The position numbers and the translations under genes were made by a program. Below the pieces are notes generated by a model. The model had not been told where the DNA came from. It saw nothing but the letters and a program-made list of their open reading frames with translations, and searched no databases. Positions 1 to 6,261 of a stretch of DNA of 7,964 bases are shown piece by piece (within the stretch, counting starts at the first letter, position 1; every line of letters starts with the position of its first letter). This DNA is from Burkholderiales bacterium. GTDB taxonomy: Bacteria; Pseudomonadota; Gammaproteobacteria; Burkholderiales; Burkholderiaceae_F. The stretch is taken from the NCBI GenBank assembly GCA_021298875.1, contig JAJTHJ010000396.1, positions 1-7,964 on the forward strand, read 5' to 3'.

Positions 1-298
1 CGGCCGTGCCCGGCGCGATCTTGAAGTACTTCAACAGATGCTCGCCGACCAGATGCGGCGGCTTGCCGAAGGCGTCGCCGAGGCCGAGGTTCACGCTCGG
101 CTCGCGAAAGAAGATCGGCAGCAACTGCGCGTGGCAGTCGGTGAAGTGCAGGAAGTGCACATTGCCGAAGCGCGGCAGTTCGTACATCTTGCGGCTGGCC
201 GGCGCATTGGCGGCGAGCGCCTCGCGGCTGGCGAGCGGCATCCCGGCGGCGGCGGCCAGCGCCAGCACCTGCATGAATTCGCGGCGGTTCATCGACAT
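1..298 (-). CDS. soxB: SoxB, thiosulfohydrolase (N-terminal 99 codons; continues past the left edge)
   Basis: SoxB is the periplasmic di-manganese hydrolase of the Sox pathway. It releases sulfate from the S-sulfonated cysteine of SoxY. Only the N-terminus is here. Residues 5-10 (RREFMQ) form a twin-arginine motif, followed by a hydrophobic Ala-rich stretch, so Tat export is expected. The metallophosphoesterase first motif is visible as FTDCHAQ, with Asp54 and His56 in the positions that bind metal in this family. The next stretch (LPIFFREPSVN, then GKPPHLVG) is typical of SoxB rather than of 5'-nucleotidases. The start at 298 has a GGGAG ribosome site 8 nt upstream; a second ATG two codons later is possible. 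The gene follows the thioredoxin gene after 24 nt, so the two are probably cotranscribed. The catalytic C-terminal two-thirds lies outside the window, so intactness cannot be judged. Confidence 0.95.
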   Translation of the reverse strand, partial: MSMNRREFMQVLALAAAAGMPLASREALAANAPASRKMYELPRFGNVHFLHFTDCHAQLLPIFFREPSVNLGLGDAFGKPPHLVGEHLLKYFKIAPGTA

Positions 299-322
299 CG
301 TTTTGTGCTCCCGTCCTCTGAG

Positions 323-799
323 TTACTTCGTCGCAAAGCGCGCGAGCCCAAGGATGTCCTCCTCGAACATCTCGCCCGCCTCGTGAAACACGACCTTCCC
401 CTGCGGATCGACCACATAAACCACCGGCAGCCCCTTGCGCTTGGGAAAGAAGCGCTTGGCCTCCTCGCCGGCCATTGCCACCGGGAAGGTGTAGCCGCCC
501 TTTTTCATGTAGTCGGCGACGTCTGCCGGCCCCTTGTCGATGCTGAAGGTGAGCACCACCAGGTCCTTGCCGCCGTGCCTTTCATGCAGCTTCTGCACGT
601 AGGGGTTCTGCTTTTTGCAAAACGGGCACCAGGTCGCCCAGTACTCGACCACCACCGTCTTACCGGTCAAGGCCGAAGCCGGCAGCGAGCGTCCGTCGTA
701 CAGCGGCACGTCGGTCCAGCGCACGGTGTCGCCGACTTCCGCGCGCGCGCCGAGCGCAGCGCAGGCCAGCATCAGCAGCAAAACGATCCTGCGTGACAT
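323..799 (-). CDS. Periplasmic TlpA-like thioredoxin of the sox operon (SoxW/SoxS-type)
   Basis: This is a 158-residue thioredoxin-fold protein. A Sec signal peptide covers residues 1-20 (cut near ARA/E), followed by a TlpA/AhpC-type thioredoxin domain. The redox motif is WCPFC (Cys58 and Cys61), after the usual VVVEYWAT strand, and the cis-proline is Pro125 in GLPVVYVVDPQG. The CPFC active site resembles DsbC/DsbG and SoxS-like reductases more than cytoplasmic thioredoxin. Known sox-linked thioredoxins (SoxS, SoxW) act in the periplasm to keep Sox thiols, notably the SoxY cysteine, available. That role is inferred here from position between soxX and soxB. No CcdA/SoxV electron donor is in the window. 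The ribosome site (AGGTG) is weak, and a terminator-like hairpin ends 26 nt upstream, so expression may be lower than that of the genes before it. I leave the symbol blank because SoxS and SoxW cannot be told apart by eye. Confidence 0.9.
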   Translation of the reverse strand: MSRRIVLLLMLACAALGARAEVGDTVRWTDVPLYDGRSLPASALTGKTVVVEYWATWCPFCKKQNPYVQKLHERHGGKDLVVLTFSIDKGPADVADYMKKGGYTFPVAMAGEEAKRFFPKRKGLPVVYVVDPQGKVVFHEAGEMFEEDILGLARFATK

Positions 800-825
800 C
801 GATCACACCTACTGCGCCGCATGTG

Positions 826-851
826 AAAAGGGGCGGCTCGCCGCCGCCCCT
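826..851 (-). terminator. Intrinsic-terminator-like hairpin between soxX and the thioredoxin gene
   Basis: Read on the minus strand, a perfect 9-bp stem (AGGGGCGGC paired with GCCGCCCCT; + strand arms 843-851 and 829-837) has a 5-nt loop. It is followed directly by four T (829-826, the first of them shared with the stem). It sits 19 nt after the soxX stop and 26 nt before the thioredoxin start. The shape is that of a Rho-independent terminator, but the short T run and the downstream operon genes suggest partial termination or 3'-end protection of the upstream message. Confidence 0.6.
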
Positions 852-870
852 CGCCTACCGCAGCGCCTGC

Positions 871-1488
871 TTACTTGTTGACCGGCGAGTTCGGGTCGAG
901 CAACAGCGCCATCACGTCCTTGATCTGCGCTTCGGTCAGGATGCCGGCGGCGCCGTAGCGCGGCATCGTCGAGCAGGCGTTGAACGCATGCGAGTTCCAG
1001 ATGCGCGTCCACGTGTACTTCATGATCGGCTCGCTGGTGCCGCGCAGCTTGCCGTAGCCCACCAGCGGCGGGCCGATGTTGCCGTGCGACAGCTCCTGCG
1101 GCGAGATCTGGTGGCAGGCATAGCAGTTGCCGCCGTTAACCGTCTTGTCGTTGTCGCTCCACTGCATGCCCACGCCCGACTGCGCGATCCGCTCGCCCTG
1201 CTTGTAGTCGCCGAGCCACTTGCCGTCGGCCGGGAACTTCACCGCCGCTTCGGCCTGCGCCATGATGCGTTTCTGGTCGGCGAGCGGCACGTCGGTCTTG
1301 GTGCGCGCGGCGTCCGAACAGAGTTGCTGCATTTCGGTCTGGTTCAGCCGGTCGAGCTTGGCGATGCTCCGCTCGCGGAAGGACGACTTGACGACTTGCT
1401 GTGTCTCCTCACGAGTGGGCGGGGTGAAGGTCGAGCAGGCGGTGAGCAGCGCCGCCGCGCCCACGCCGAGCCAAAGAATGCGATTCAT
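871..1488 (-). CDS. soxX: SoxX, monohaem c-type cytochrome subunit of SoxAX (predicted lipoprotein)
   Basis: SoxX is the small cytochrome c partner of SoxA. The SoxAX complex oxidatively joins thiosulfate to the SoxY carrier cysteine in the periplasm. The protein has 205 residues. Its class I cytochrome c domain is in the C-terminal half: haem motif CYACH at 122-126, the IGPPLVGYG segment after it, and the likely axial Met175 in ACSTMPRYG. The N-terminus reads as a lipoprotein signal (LLTAC, Cys18), with Ser at +2, so outer-membrane anchoring is predicted. An extra N-terminal region of about 100 residues precedes the cytochrome domain, as in the longer SoxX proteins such as that of Starkeya novella. 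The start at 1488 is only 10 nt from the soxA stop, with a G-rich ribosome site overlapping that stop, so translation is probably coupled. The SoxX assignment is firm; the lipid anchor is a prediction. Confidence 0.94.
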   Translation of the reverse strand: MNRILWLGVGAAALLTACSTFTPPTREETQQVVKSSFRERSIAKLDRLNQTEMQQLCSDAARTKTDVPLADQKRIMAQAEAAVKFPADGKWLGDYKQGERIAQSGVGMQWSDNDKTVNGGNCYACHQISPQELSHGNIGPPLVGYGKLRGTSEPIMKYTWTRIWNSHAFNACSTMPRYGAAGILTEAQIKDVMALLLDPNSPVNK

Positions 1489-1498
1489 GCGGGCCCCC

Positions 1499-2341
1499 TT
1501 ATCGCTTGATGGCCGGGGCGTCCATCTTGGCCCCGTTGGCTTTGACGCCGAGGAAGGTAATGAGATCGATCGACGCCGGCGAGATGAAGACCAGATCCGG
1601 CCAGCGCTGCTGGCGGAAGCAGTCGTTTAACCGCCACTGCATCGTGCGCAGTGCCCCCTGCGAGACGCGGTACGCCGGCCAGGTGGTAAACGCGCGCTGC
1701 GCGTCGGCCTTGTTCTCCGAAATGTTGGGCAGGTCTTGCAGGCGGATGCGTTGGCCGGTCACGCCGTGGCAGGTCGCGCAGGAGAAGTCGTACGGGCCGC
1801 CGCGCATGTAGAAGATCTGCTCGCCGCGGGCGAAGGCGGCTTTTTCTTTCTCGTGCTTCTGCGGCACGTTGACCGGGACGCCGCGCGACATTTCGACACC
1901 AAAGGCGGTCAGCGCCTCGATGTCGGTCTGGCGCTGGCCGGCGCCGGAGTACGGGTTCTTGGTGACGGCAGCACGATCCAGTCCCTGCTGGGTCACCATG
2001 CAGTGCACGAGCCGCGCTTCGAAGTCCATCACCTGGTCGGCATCGGCAAAGTAACGCGGCAGTTGCGCGTAGGCGCCCTTGAGCACGCCCGGCCCGAGGC
2101 CAAAGTCGCATTGTTCGAGCGACACCTGGTTCGGACCGCGCTTTTCGCGGAACAGGGATTCGCCGCGGGCCACCGTGAGTTCGGCCGGGTTGCCGTCTTG
2201 CAGAAGCTGGCGGTAGCGCTCGATTGCCTCGACCGTGCCTTTGTCCTGCTGCGCGCCAGCAGCGGATGCCAGCGCGGTGGCCGCCACGGCCACGGCGGCA
2301 AGCCGTCGCGATCGCCGCCCGGGGGAAAGACTCGACTGCAT
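1499..2341 (-). CDS. soxA: SoxA, monohaem c-type cytochrome and catalytic subunit of SoxAX
   Basis: SoxA is the catalytic subunit of SoxAX (L-cysteine S-thiosulfotransferase), which couples thiosulfate to SoxY. The protein has 280 residues with a Sec signal peptide (about 1-30, ending SAAGA). One haem motif is present, CATCH at 188-192. The active-site cysteine, which carries a persulfide in characterised SoxA proteins, is Cys241 in LNDCFRQQRWP. The N-terminal cytochrome-like half keeps Cys78 and Cys114 but has no CXXCH. It therefore belongs to the monohaem SoxA type, in which a disulfide replaces the first haem. The start at 2341 is chosen because AAGGAG lies 6 nt upstream and the signal peptide begins there; the reading frame stays open further upstream without homology. 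The gene follows the DsrE gene after 56 nt and abuts soxX. Confidence 0.95.
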   Translation of the reverse strand: MQSSLSPGRRSRRLAAVAVAATALASAAGAQQDKGTVEAIERYRQLLQDGNPAELTVARGESLFREKRGPNQVSLEQCDFGLGPGVLKGAYAQLPRYFADADQVMDFEARLVHCMVTQQGLDRAAVTKNPYSGAGQRQTDIEALTAFGVEMSRGVPVNVPQKHEKEKAAFARGEQIFYMRGGPYDFSCATCHGVTGQRIRLQDLPNISENKADAQRAFTTWPAYRVSQGALRTMQWRLNDCFRQQRWPDLVFISPASIDLITFLGVKANGAKMDAPAIKR

Positions 2342-2397
2342 GTTGACTCCTTGGTGTTGAATTAAGCGCGCCTCTGCGGGCGCGGCGGGGTAAAGCG

Positions 2398-2874
2398 TTA
2401 CGGGCGGATGTAGACGAAGCCCTCGCGCGCCTGCAAGGTGGCGGCTTCGGCCACGCCGGAGGGCACGATCGACACGTCCGGGATCACCCGCGCCTTGTCG
2501 ATCTTGCGCTGGACCAGGGTGTTGTTGCACAGGCGGAATTCAACCCCCTGCGCCTTCAGCCCCTGGATCGTCGCGTCGAACGGGTTGCCGTTGCGGTCCT
2601 TGGCCCCGTCGAGCATGAACAGGATGCCGTCGCCATTGCCGACGACGACGATCTTGGCTGTCGGGTCGGCGGCCAAATGATTGCGCACGTTGCCCAGGCC
2701 GCGTTGCGCCTCGTCCAGGCCGTTGGTGAAGTGGTAGACCGCCTTGACCGGCGCGGTGGACTTGGCCTCGGCGCGTTCGGTCTTGGTGTTGCCCACCGAC
2801 ACCGCGCAGCCGGCCACAGCCACGGCGAGTACGCCGGCCCCCAACGAGCGAAGTAGTGCCAAGTTCCAGCGCAT
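2398..2874 (-). CDS. DsrE-family sulfur-carrier-like lipoprotein of the sox operon
   Basis: This 158-residue protein belongs to the DsrE/DsrF-like fold. Residues 42-158 give the typical pattern: an N-terminal strand (KAVYHFT), a helix holding LGNVRNHL, strand KIVVVGNGDGI, then GVEFRLCNNTL with the conserved Cys116, and VPSGVAEAATLQAREGFVYI near the end. In DsrE and TusD relatives the equivalent cysteine carries persulfide sulfur. Unlike those cytoplasmic proteins, this one has a lipoprotein signal: a hydrophobic segment at 7-22 and the lipobox VAGC with Cys23, followed by Ala. It should therefore face the periplasm on a lipid anchor, probably in the outer membrane. DsrE-family genes of this kind are found in other bacterial sox clusters, but their role is not settled. 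The start at 2874 has AGGAGGAG about 6 nt upstream. A strong hairpin separates it from soxZ. Family is confident; the sulfur-carrier role is inferred. Confidence 0.88.
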   Translation of the reverse strand: MRWNLALLRSLGAGVLAVAVAGCAVSVGNTKTERAEAKSTAPVKAVYHFTNGLDEAQRGLGNVRNHLAADPTAKIVVVGNGDGILFMLDGAKDRNGNPFDATIQGLKAQGVEFRLCNNTLVQRKIDKARVIPDVSIVPSGVAEAATLQAREGFVYIRP

Positions 2875-2902
2875 CGACGACTCCTCCTGCGTGGTGGTGA
2901 CT

Positions 2903-2934
2903 ACGCGGCCCACGCCGGCGGGCGCGGGCCGCGT
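2903..2934 (-). promoter_or_regulatory. Stable intercistronic hairpin between soxZ and the DsrE gene
   Basis: A 9-bp perfect inverted repeat (ACGCGGCCC at 2903-2911 with GGGCCGCGT at 2926-2934) encloses a further 4-bp stem (2913-2916 with 2921-2924). A single mismatched pair separates the two, and the loop is 4 nt. It starts 13 nt after the soxZ stop. There is no T run after it on the minus strand, so it does not look like an intrinsic terminator. It could protect the 3' end of a processed soxYZ message or slow ribosomes and polymerase. The ribosome site of the next gene lies just past it and is left free. Confidence 0.55.
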
Positions 2935-2947
2935 GGCGACGGCGAAC

Positions 2948-3259
2948 TTAGTTGATGGTCGCCTTGTCGGTGCGGGTCTCGCCCTTGTTGTCGACCCAAG
3001 TGACGACCAGTTCGTCGCCCTTCTTGCCGCCGTTGAACTTGAACTGCAAGTACGGGTTCTTCGACACCGCCGGGCCCCAGTCGGCCGACAGCACGGTCTT
3101 GCCAGCATGGACGACCGTCACGGTCTGGATGAAGTGCGCCGGCACCAGATTGCCGGCGGAGTCGCGGCGCTGGCCGCCTTCCATCTCGTGGCTCATCAGC
3201 ACGCGGACATCGACCGTGTCGCCTTGGGCGGTGGCGCGGATACGCATCGGATCGGGCAT
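2948..3259 (-). CDS. soxZ: SoxZ, sulfur-carrier partner of SoxY
   Basis: SoxZ is the 103-residue partner that forms the SoxYZ heterodimer, on which sulfur intermediates travel between SoxAX, SoxB and SoxCD. The whole protein is a single Ig-like beta domain. Recognisable family features are the start PMRIRATAQGDTVDVRVLMSH, HEMEGGQRRD, PAHFIQTVTV, the strand WGPAVSKNPYLQFKF and GDELVVTWVDNKG near the end. It has no signal peptide and no cysteine. As known for this family, it is expected to reach the periplasm by co-export with Tat-borne SoxY. The start at 3259 has AGGAGA 6 nt upstream; a second in-frame ATG at codon 5 is less well placed. It follows soxY after 40 nt, and length and order match the family norm. 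Confidence 0.96.
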   Translation of the reverse strand: MPDPMRIRATAQGDTVDVRVLMSHEMEGGQRRDSAGNLVPAHFIQTVTVVHAGKTVLSADWGPAVSKNPYLQFKFNGGKKGDELVVTWVDNKGETRTDKATIN

Positions 3260-3299
3260 TTCTTTCTCCTGTCGGGTTTGTCGAACGACGTTGCCGGGC

Positions 3300-3767
3300 T
3301 TAGCCGCCGCAGCCGCCCAAAGTGACCTTCACTTCCTTGGTCGCCACGTAATACTTGTCGCCGGCCTTGACCACGCCGTAGACGTTCGAGGTCTGGCCCA
3401 TCTTGATCCGGGTGGACACATTGGGCGACGTGCCGGACGGGATGTTGAAGCCGGCCGCCAGCGAGTTGGGGTTCTTCTCGACCAGGATGTAGATCGCCTG
3501 CGTGTTGGGGATTTTGCTTTCCACCGCCACCGGAACCACGGCGCCGTTTTCTGCAATGTCGGGCGCAGTGATCGCGATGTCGGCGCTCTCGGCCGGCGCA
3601 CTGCCGCCCAACGCCTTGACTGTGTCGGCCAGCGACTTGGTTTCGAACGCGGCCTTGTTCCAGGCTTGCTGCTGGGCCAACGCCTGCTTCTGGGTCAGTA
3701 CGCCGGCCGCAGCCAGCAGGGCAAAAGCCCCGGAGAGTTTGACGAAGTCCCGTCGTAGAGTCGTCAT
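3300..3767 (-). CDS. soxY: SoxY, thiosulfate carrier protein with C-terminal GGCGG swinging arm
   Basis: SoxY covalently carries the sulfur substrate of the Sox cycle. The 155-residue protein ends in GGCGG, with Cys153 as the carrier thiol on the flexible tail; this is the defining mark of the family. The N-terminus (LRRDFVKLSG, then a hydrophobic stretch ending in ALA) is a Tat signal peptide, cut near residue 31. An Ig-like domain follows, with the conserved patterns IAENGAVVPVAV and IPNTQAIYILVEKNPN. Family members use this same layout to export SoxYZ folded and as a pair. The start at 3767 has AAGGAG 8 nt upstream and coincides with the Tat motif. The open frame continues upstream into soxD sequence without any homology. 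The gap to soxD is 58 nt and that to soxZ is 40 nt. Confidence 0.97.
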   Translation of the reverse strand: MTTLRRDFVKLSGAFALLAAAGVLTQKQALAQQQAWNKAAFETKSLADTVKALGGSAPAESADIAITAPDIAENGAVVPVAVESKIPNTQAIYILVEKNPNSLAAGFNIPSGTSPNVSTRIKMGQTSNVYGVVKAGDKYYVATKEVKVTLGGCGG

Positions 3768-3825
3768 GCTGTGTGCTCCTTGAAAGCGAACGAGAAGAAT
3801 AGTCGATTTGCAGCTCTTGGCGACC

Positions 3826-4899
3826 CTACTTGGCGCCACCGAGGATCCATTTGGCCAACACCTTGGCCTCCGCGTCGGACAGGCCCGGCTGCGCCGGCAT
3901 CGGCACCTGCCCCCAGACGCCGACACCGCCCGCCTTGATCTTGCCGGCGAGGTAGGCCTCGCCATCGTCGCGCTTGGCGTACTTGGCGGCAATCTCGGAA
4001 AAGCCCGGCCCGACGATCTTGTTGTTGATGCCATGGCAAGCCGTGCAGGCGTTGCGCGCCGCGAGATCCTTAGGTTGCGGTCCGGCGGCCGGCGCCGCAG
4101 ACGGCGCGGCCGAGGCTACCGCCGTGCCGCCGCTTTCATACCGCGTGGTGTCGATGCCGCGCACCGGCCCCAGCGGGCGCTTCTGCTCGGCCAGGTTGCC
4201 GTGGGCGTTACGCGCGTAATCGGGCAGATCGGACACCACTTTCGGCGCCGGCGCGCAATTGCTCATGCAAGCAGTGTTGGCCGTGTCCGGCTTGCCGCTG
4301 ACGAGCCGCATCCCGTGGTTGGTCGTGAAGCCGTTGCGGTTGGGCATCTGCACTTCGAGAATGTTGCGCTCGTTCAGCTCGAAGTTCTCCGGCACCAGGT
4401 TGGCCATGTTGAGGATGTAGGCGGTCACGGCGTACACCTGATCGACCGTCAGCGACTGCGGATTGGTCCACGGCATCGCCCGGTTGATGTAGTCCCACAG
4501 CGTGGTAGCGTAGTTGAGCTTGTTGGTCGTCGTGCGCAGCGCGTTGGACTTCTTGAACTCGGCCACCGTGCCGGCCTTCACGTCGGCAGCGGTCGCGCCA
4601 CCCACCAGCGGCGTCTGGTGGAAATTGATCTGCTCGCCGAAGACGCCGTGGCAGGACGCGCATTGCGTGTCGTAGATCTCCTGCCCCTGCGCCACCGTCC
4701 CCCTGCCCTTGCGCAGGCCGTGGCCGTCGGGACGCACGTCGATGTCCCAGGCCTTGATCTGCTCCGCCGTAGGCGTACGACCGAAGCCAAAGCGCGGGGC
4801 GTCCGTGGTCGCCGCCGGCTTGGTCTGAGCCGCCACCGCGCCGGCCAGCAGCGCCAGTACCGCCGCCGCAAGGGCGTGCCGCTTAACCGAGCTGGACAT
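3826..4899 (-). CDS. soxD: SoxD, dihaem c-type cytochrome subunit of sulfane dehydrogenase SoxCD
   Basis: SoxD accepts the electrons that SoxC takes from the sulfane sulfur bound to SoxY and passes them to the respiratory chain. The 357-residue protein has a Sec signal peptide (1-24, ending AVAA). The first cytochrome domain has haem motif CASCH at 80-84 and probable axial Met142 (RAMPW). A middle region contains a CMSNC pair (Cys211/Cys215), which may form a disulfide. An Ala/Pro-rich linker covers about 259-276. The second cytochrome domain has CTACH at 285-289 and likely axial Met334 (QVPMPAQPG). Both haem sites look intact. The start at 4899 is chosen for the signal peptide and an excellent GGGAGG site 6 nt upstream. 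It overlaps the end of soxC by 17 nt, which implies translational coupling of the two subunits. Confidence 0.94.
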   Translation of the reverse strand: MSSSVKRHALAAAVLALLAGAVAAQTKPAATTDAPRFGFGRTPTAEQIKAWDIDVRPDGHGLRKGRGTVAQGQEIYDTQCASCHGVFGEQINFHQTPLVGGATAADVKAGTVAEFKKSNALRTTTNKLNYATTLWDYINRAMPWTNPQSLTVDQVYAVTAYILNMANLVPENFELNERNILEVQMPNRNGFTTNHGMRLVSGKPDTANTACMSNCAPAPKVVSDLPDYARNAHGNLAEQKRPLGPVRGIDTTRYESGGTAVASAAPSAAPAAGPQPKDLAARNACTACHGINNKIVGPGFSEIAAKYAKRDDGEAYLAGKIKAGGVGVWGQVPMPAQPGLSDAEAKVLAKWILGGAK

Positions 4900-6226
4900 T
4901 CCACACCTCCCCATTGGGTTGCACTTGCCAGGTGAAAATGGCGTTGTTGTGATAAATCGAGTTGCGGCCGCGCACCGCGCGCAGTTGCGCAAAAGTCGGC
5001 TGCACGTGGCCGGTCTCGTCGACGGCCCGGCTTTGCAAGAAGGCCGGCGAGCCGTCCCAGTTCCAGTCGATGCGAAAGCGCGTCAGCGCCTTGGTCAGCA
5101 CCGGCTCCTGCAAGCGCGCCGTGCGCCAACTGCGCCCGCCGTCGGTGGAGACGTCCACCCGCCTGATCTTGCCGCGCCCGCTCCAGGCCAACCCGGTGAT
5201 CTCGTAGAAGCCCTTGTCGAGCAGCTTCTGCCCGCCCGACGGGCTGGTGATCACGCTCTTGACCTCCTGCACGCCGGAATACTGGCGGAAGATGCCGTCG
5301 GGCATCAGATCGACGTAGTGCAGCGTCTCTTCGCGCGCATTCCACGGCTTGTCGCCGACTTCCAGCCGGCGCAGCCACTTGACGTTGGAGACACCCTGCA
5401 CGCCCGGCACCACCAAGCGCAACGGGTAGCCGTTTTCCGGCCGCAGCATCTCGCCGTTCTGGCCGTAGACGACCATCACGTCGTCCAGCGCAAACTCGAT
5501 CGGGATAGTGCGCGTCAGCGCCGAGCCGTCGGCGCCCTCGGCCAGGATGAACCGGCCGTTCTTCTTGTCGTAACCGACTTCCTCCAGCAGCGTGGACAGC
5601 AGCACGCCGGTGAATTCGCTGCACGCGAGCATCCCGTGCGTGTACTGCACCGTGGGCACCGCAACGTTGCCCCACTCCATGCCGGAGTTGGCGCCGCACT
5701 CGATGAAGTGGATGCGCGACACCGACGGAAAGCGCATCAGATCGTCCATCGTCAGCAGCAGCGGGCGCTTGACCAGGCCGTGGATCATCAGCCGGTGCTG
5801 CTCTGGATCGACTTCCGGCATGCCGGAGTGGTGCCGCTCGAAGTGCAACCCGCTCGGCGTGATGATGCCGAACAGGTTTTGCAGCGGCGTAAAGCTCACC
5901 GACGTCTCGCGCGTCGGCGTCAGCCCTGGGCTGATGCGGCGCTGCACGTTGGACTCGAACTTCGACGGCACGCCGTAGCCGAGTGTGGCCACGCCGGGGC
6001 CGAGCCGGCGCGTCCAGGGCGGGATCGCCGGCGGCGACTCGACGAACGGCGCCGTCTGCGGCGACTGCGCCAGCGCGCCGCCCGCCGCCAAGCCGCCGGC
6101 GGCCGCCAATGCGCCGCGCATGAAGCCGCGCCGCGCCGGTCGCGCGGCCTTGACCTGCTCGGCCGTGATGAAGTTCTCCGGCGCCGCGATCAGGCGGCCC
6201 GGCGTGACGGTCGTCTTGTTTCCCAT
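4883..6226 (-). CDS. soxC: SoxC, molybdenum-containing sulfane dehydrogenase subunit
   Basis: SoxC is a sulfite-oxidase-family molybdoenzyme that removes six electrons from the outer sulfur atom of SoxY-bound persulfide, with SoxD as partner. The protein has 447 residues. A Tat signal (ARRGFMRG at 31-38, then a Gly/Ala hydrophobic run to ALAQ at 51-54) fits export of a folded cofactor enzyme. The molybdopterin domain shows FERHHSGMP and HRLMIHGLVKRP, with the molybdenum-binding Cys177 in HFIECGANSG. The VPGVQGVSNVKWLRRLEV segment marks the passage to the C-terminal dimerisation domain, which has VDVSTDGGRSW and a WNWDG stretch. I chose the ATG at 6226, which has GAGGGAG 11 nt upstream. A TTG at 6265 that overlaps the repressor stop would add 13 residues but lacks a ribosome site. 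The gene is first of the structural sox genes, 35 nt after the repressor. Confidence 0.95.
   Translation of the reverse strand: MGNKTTVTPGRLIAAPENFITAEQVKAARPARRGFMRGALAAAGGLAAGGALAQSPQTAPFVESPPAIPPWTRRLGPGVATLGYGVPSKFESNVQRRISPGLTPTRETSVSFTPLQNLFGIITPSGLHFERHHSGMPEVDPEQHRLMIHGLVKRPLLLTMDDLMRFPSVSRIHFIECGANSGMEWGNVAVPTVQYTHGMLACSEFTGVLLSTLLEEVGYDKKNGRFILAEGADGSALTRTIPIEFALDDVMVVYGQNGEMLRPENGYPLRLVVPGVQGVSNVKWLRRLEVGDKPWNAREETLHYVDLMPDGIFRQYSGVQEVKSVITSPSGGQKLLDKGFYEITGLAWSGRGKIRRVDVSTDGGRSWRTARLQEPVLTKALTRFRIDWNWDGSPAFLQSRAVDETGHVQPTFAQLRAVRGRNSIYHNNAIFTWQVQPNGEVWNVQLG
4906..4911 (-). promoter_or_regulatory. Ribosome binding site of soxD inside the end of soxC
   Basis: GGGAGG on the minus strand lies 6 nt before the soxD ATG at 4899 and within the last codons of soxC. 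It fixes the soxD start against the in-frame upstream ATGs. It also makes it likely that ribosomes finishing soxC feed soxD. Confidence 0.75.
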
Positions 6227-6237
6227 GAGCGACAGTG

Positions 6238-6244
6238 CTCCCTC
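6238..6244 (-). promoter_or_regulatory. Ribosome binding site that decides the soxC start
   Basis: GAGGGAG on the minus strand lies 11 nt upstream of the ATG at 6226, a slightly long spacing. No comparable site precedes the TTG at 6265. This favours the 447-residue form of SoxC. Confidence 0.5.
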
Positions 6245-6261
6245 TCTTCTCAACAACGAGT

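Noticed and set aside
1491..1496. GGGCCC palindrome just before soxX as an operator
   Set aside because: It is six bases long in GC-rich DNA, between tightly coupled genes; chance and the ribosome site explain it.
2250..2341. Twin-arginine signal on SoxA (RRSRR near the start)
   Set aside because: The residues after the arginines lack the usual hydrophobic F/L pattern, and c-type cytochromes receive haem after Sec export. An ordinary Sec signal is more likely.
3808..4935. 375-codon plus-strand frame opposite soxD
   Set aside because: It is an antisense shadow of soxD with low-complexity Arg/His/Val-rich sequence.
4578..5699. 373-codon minus-strand frame overlapping soxC and soxD
   Set aside because: It is an alternate frame of two well-identified genes; the composition is Arg/Ala-rich and no homology is visible.
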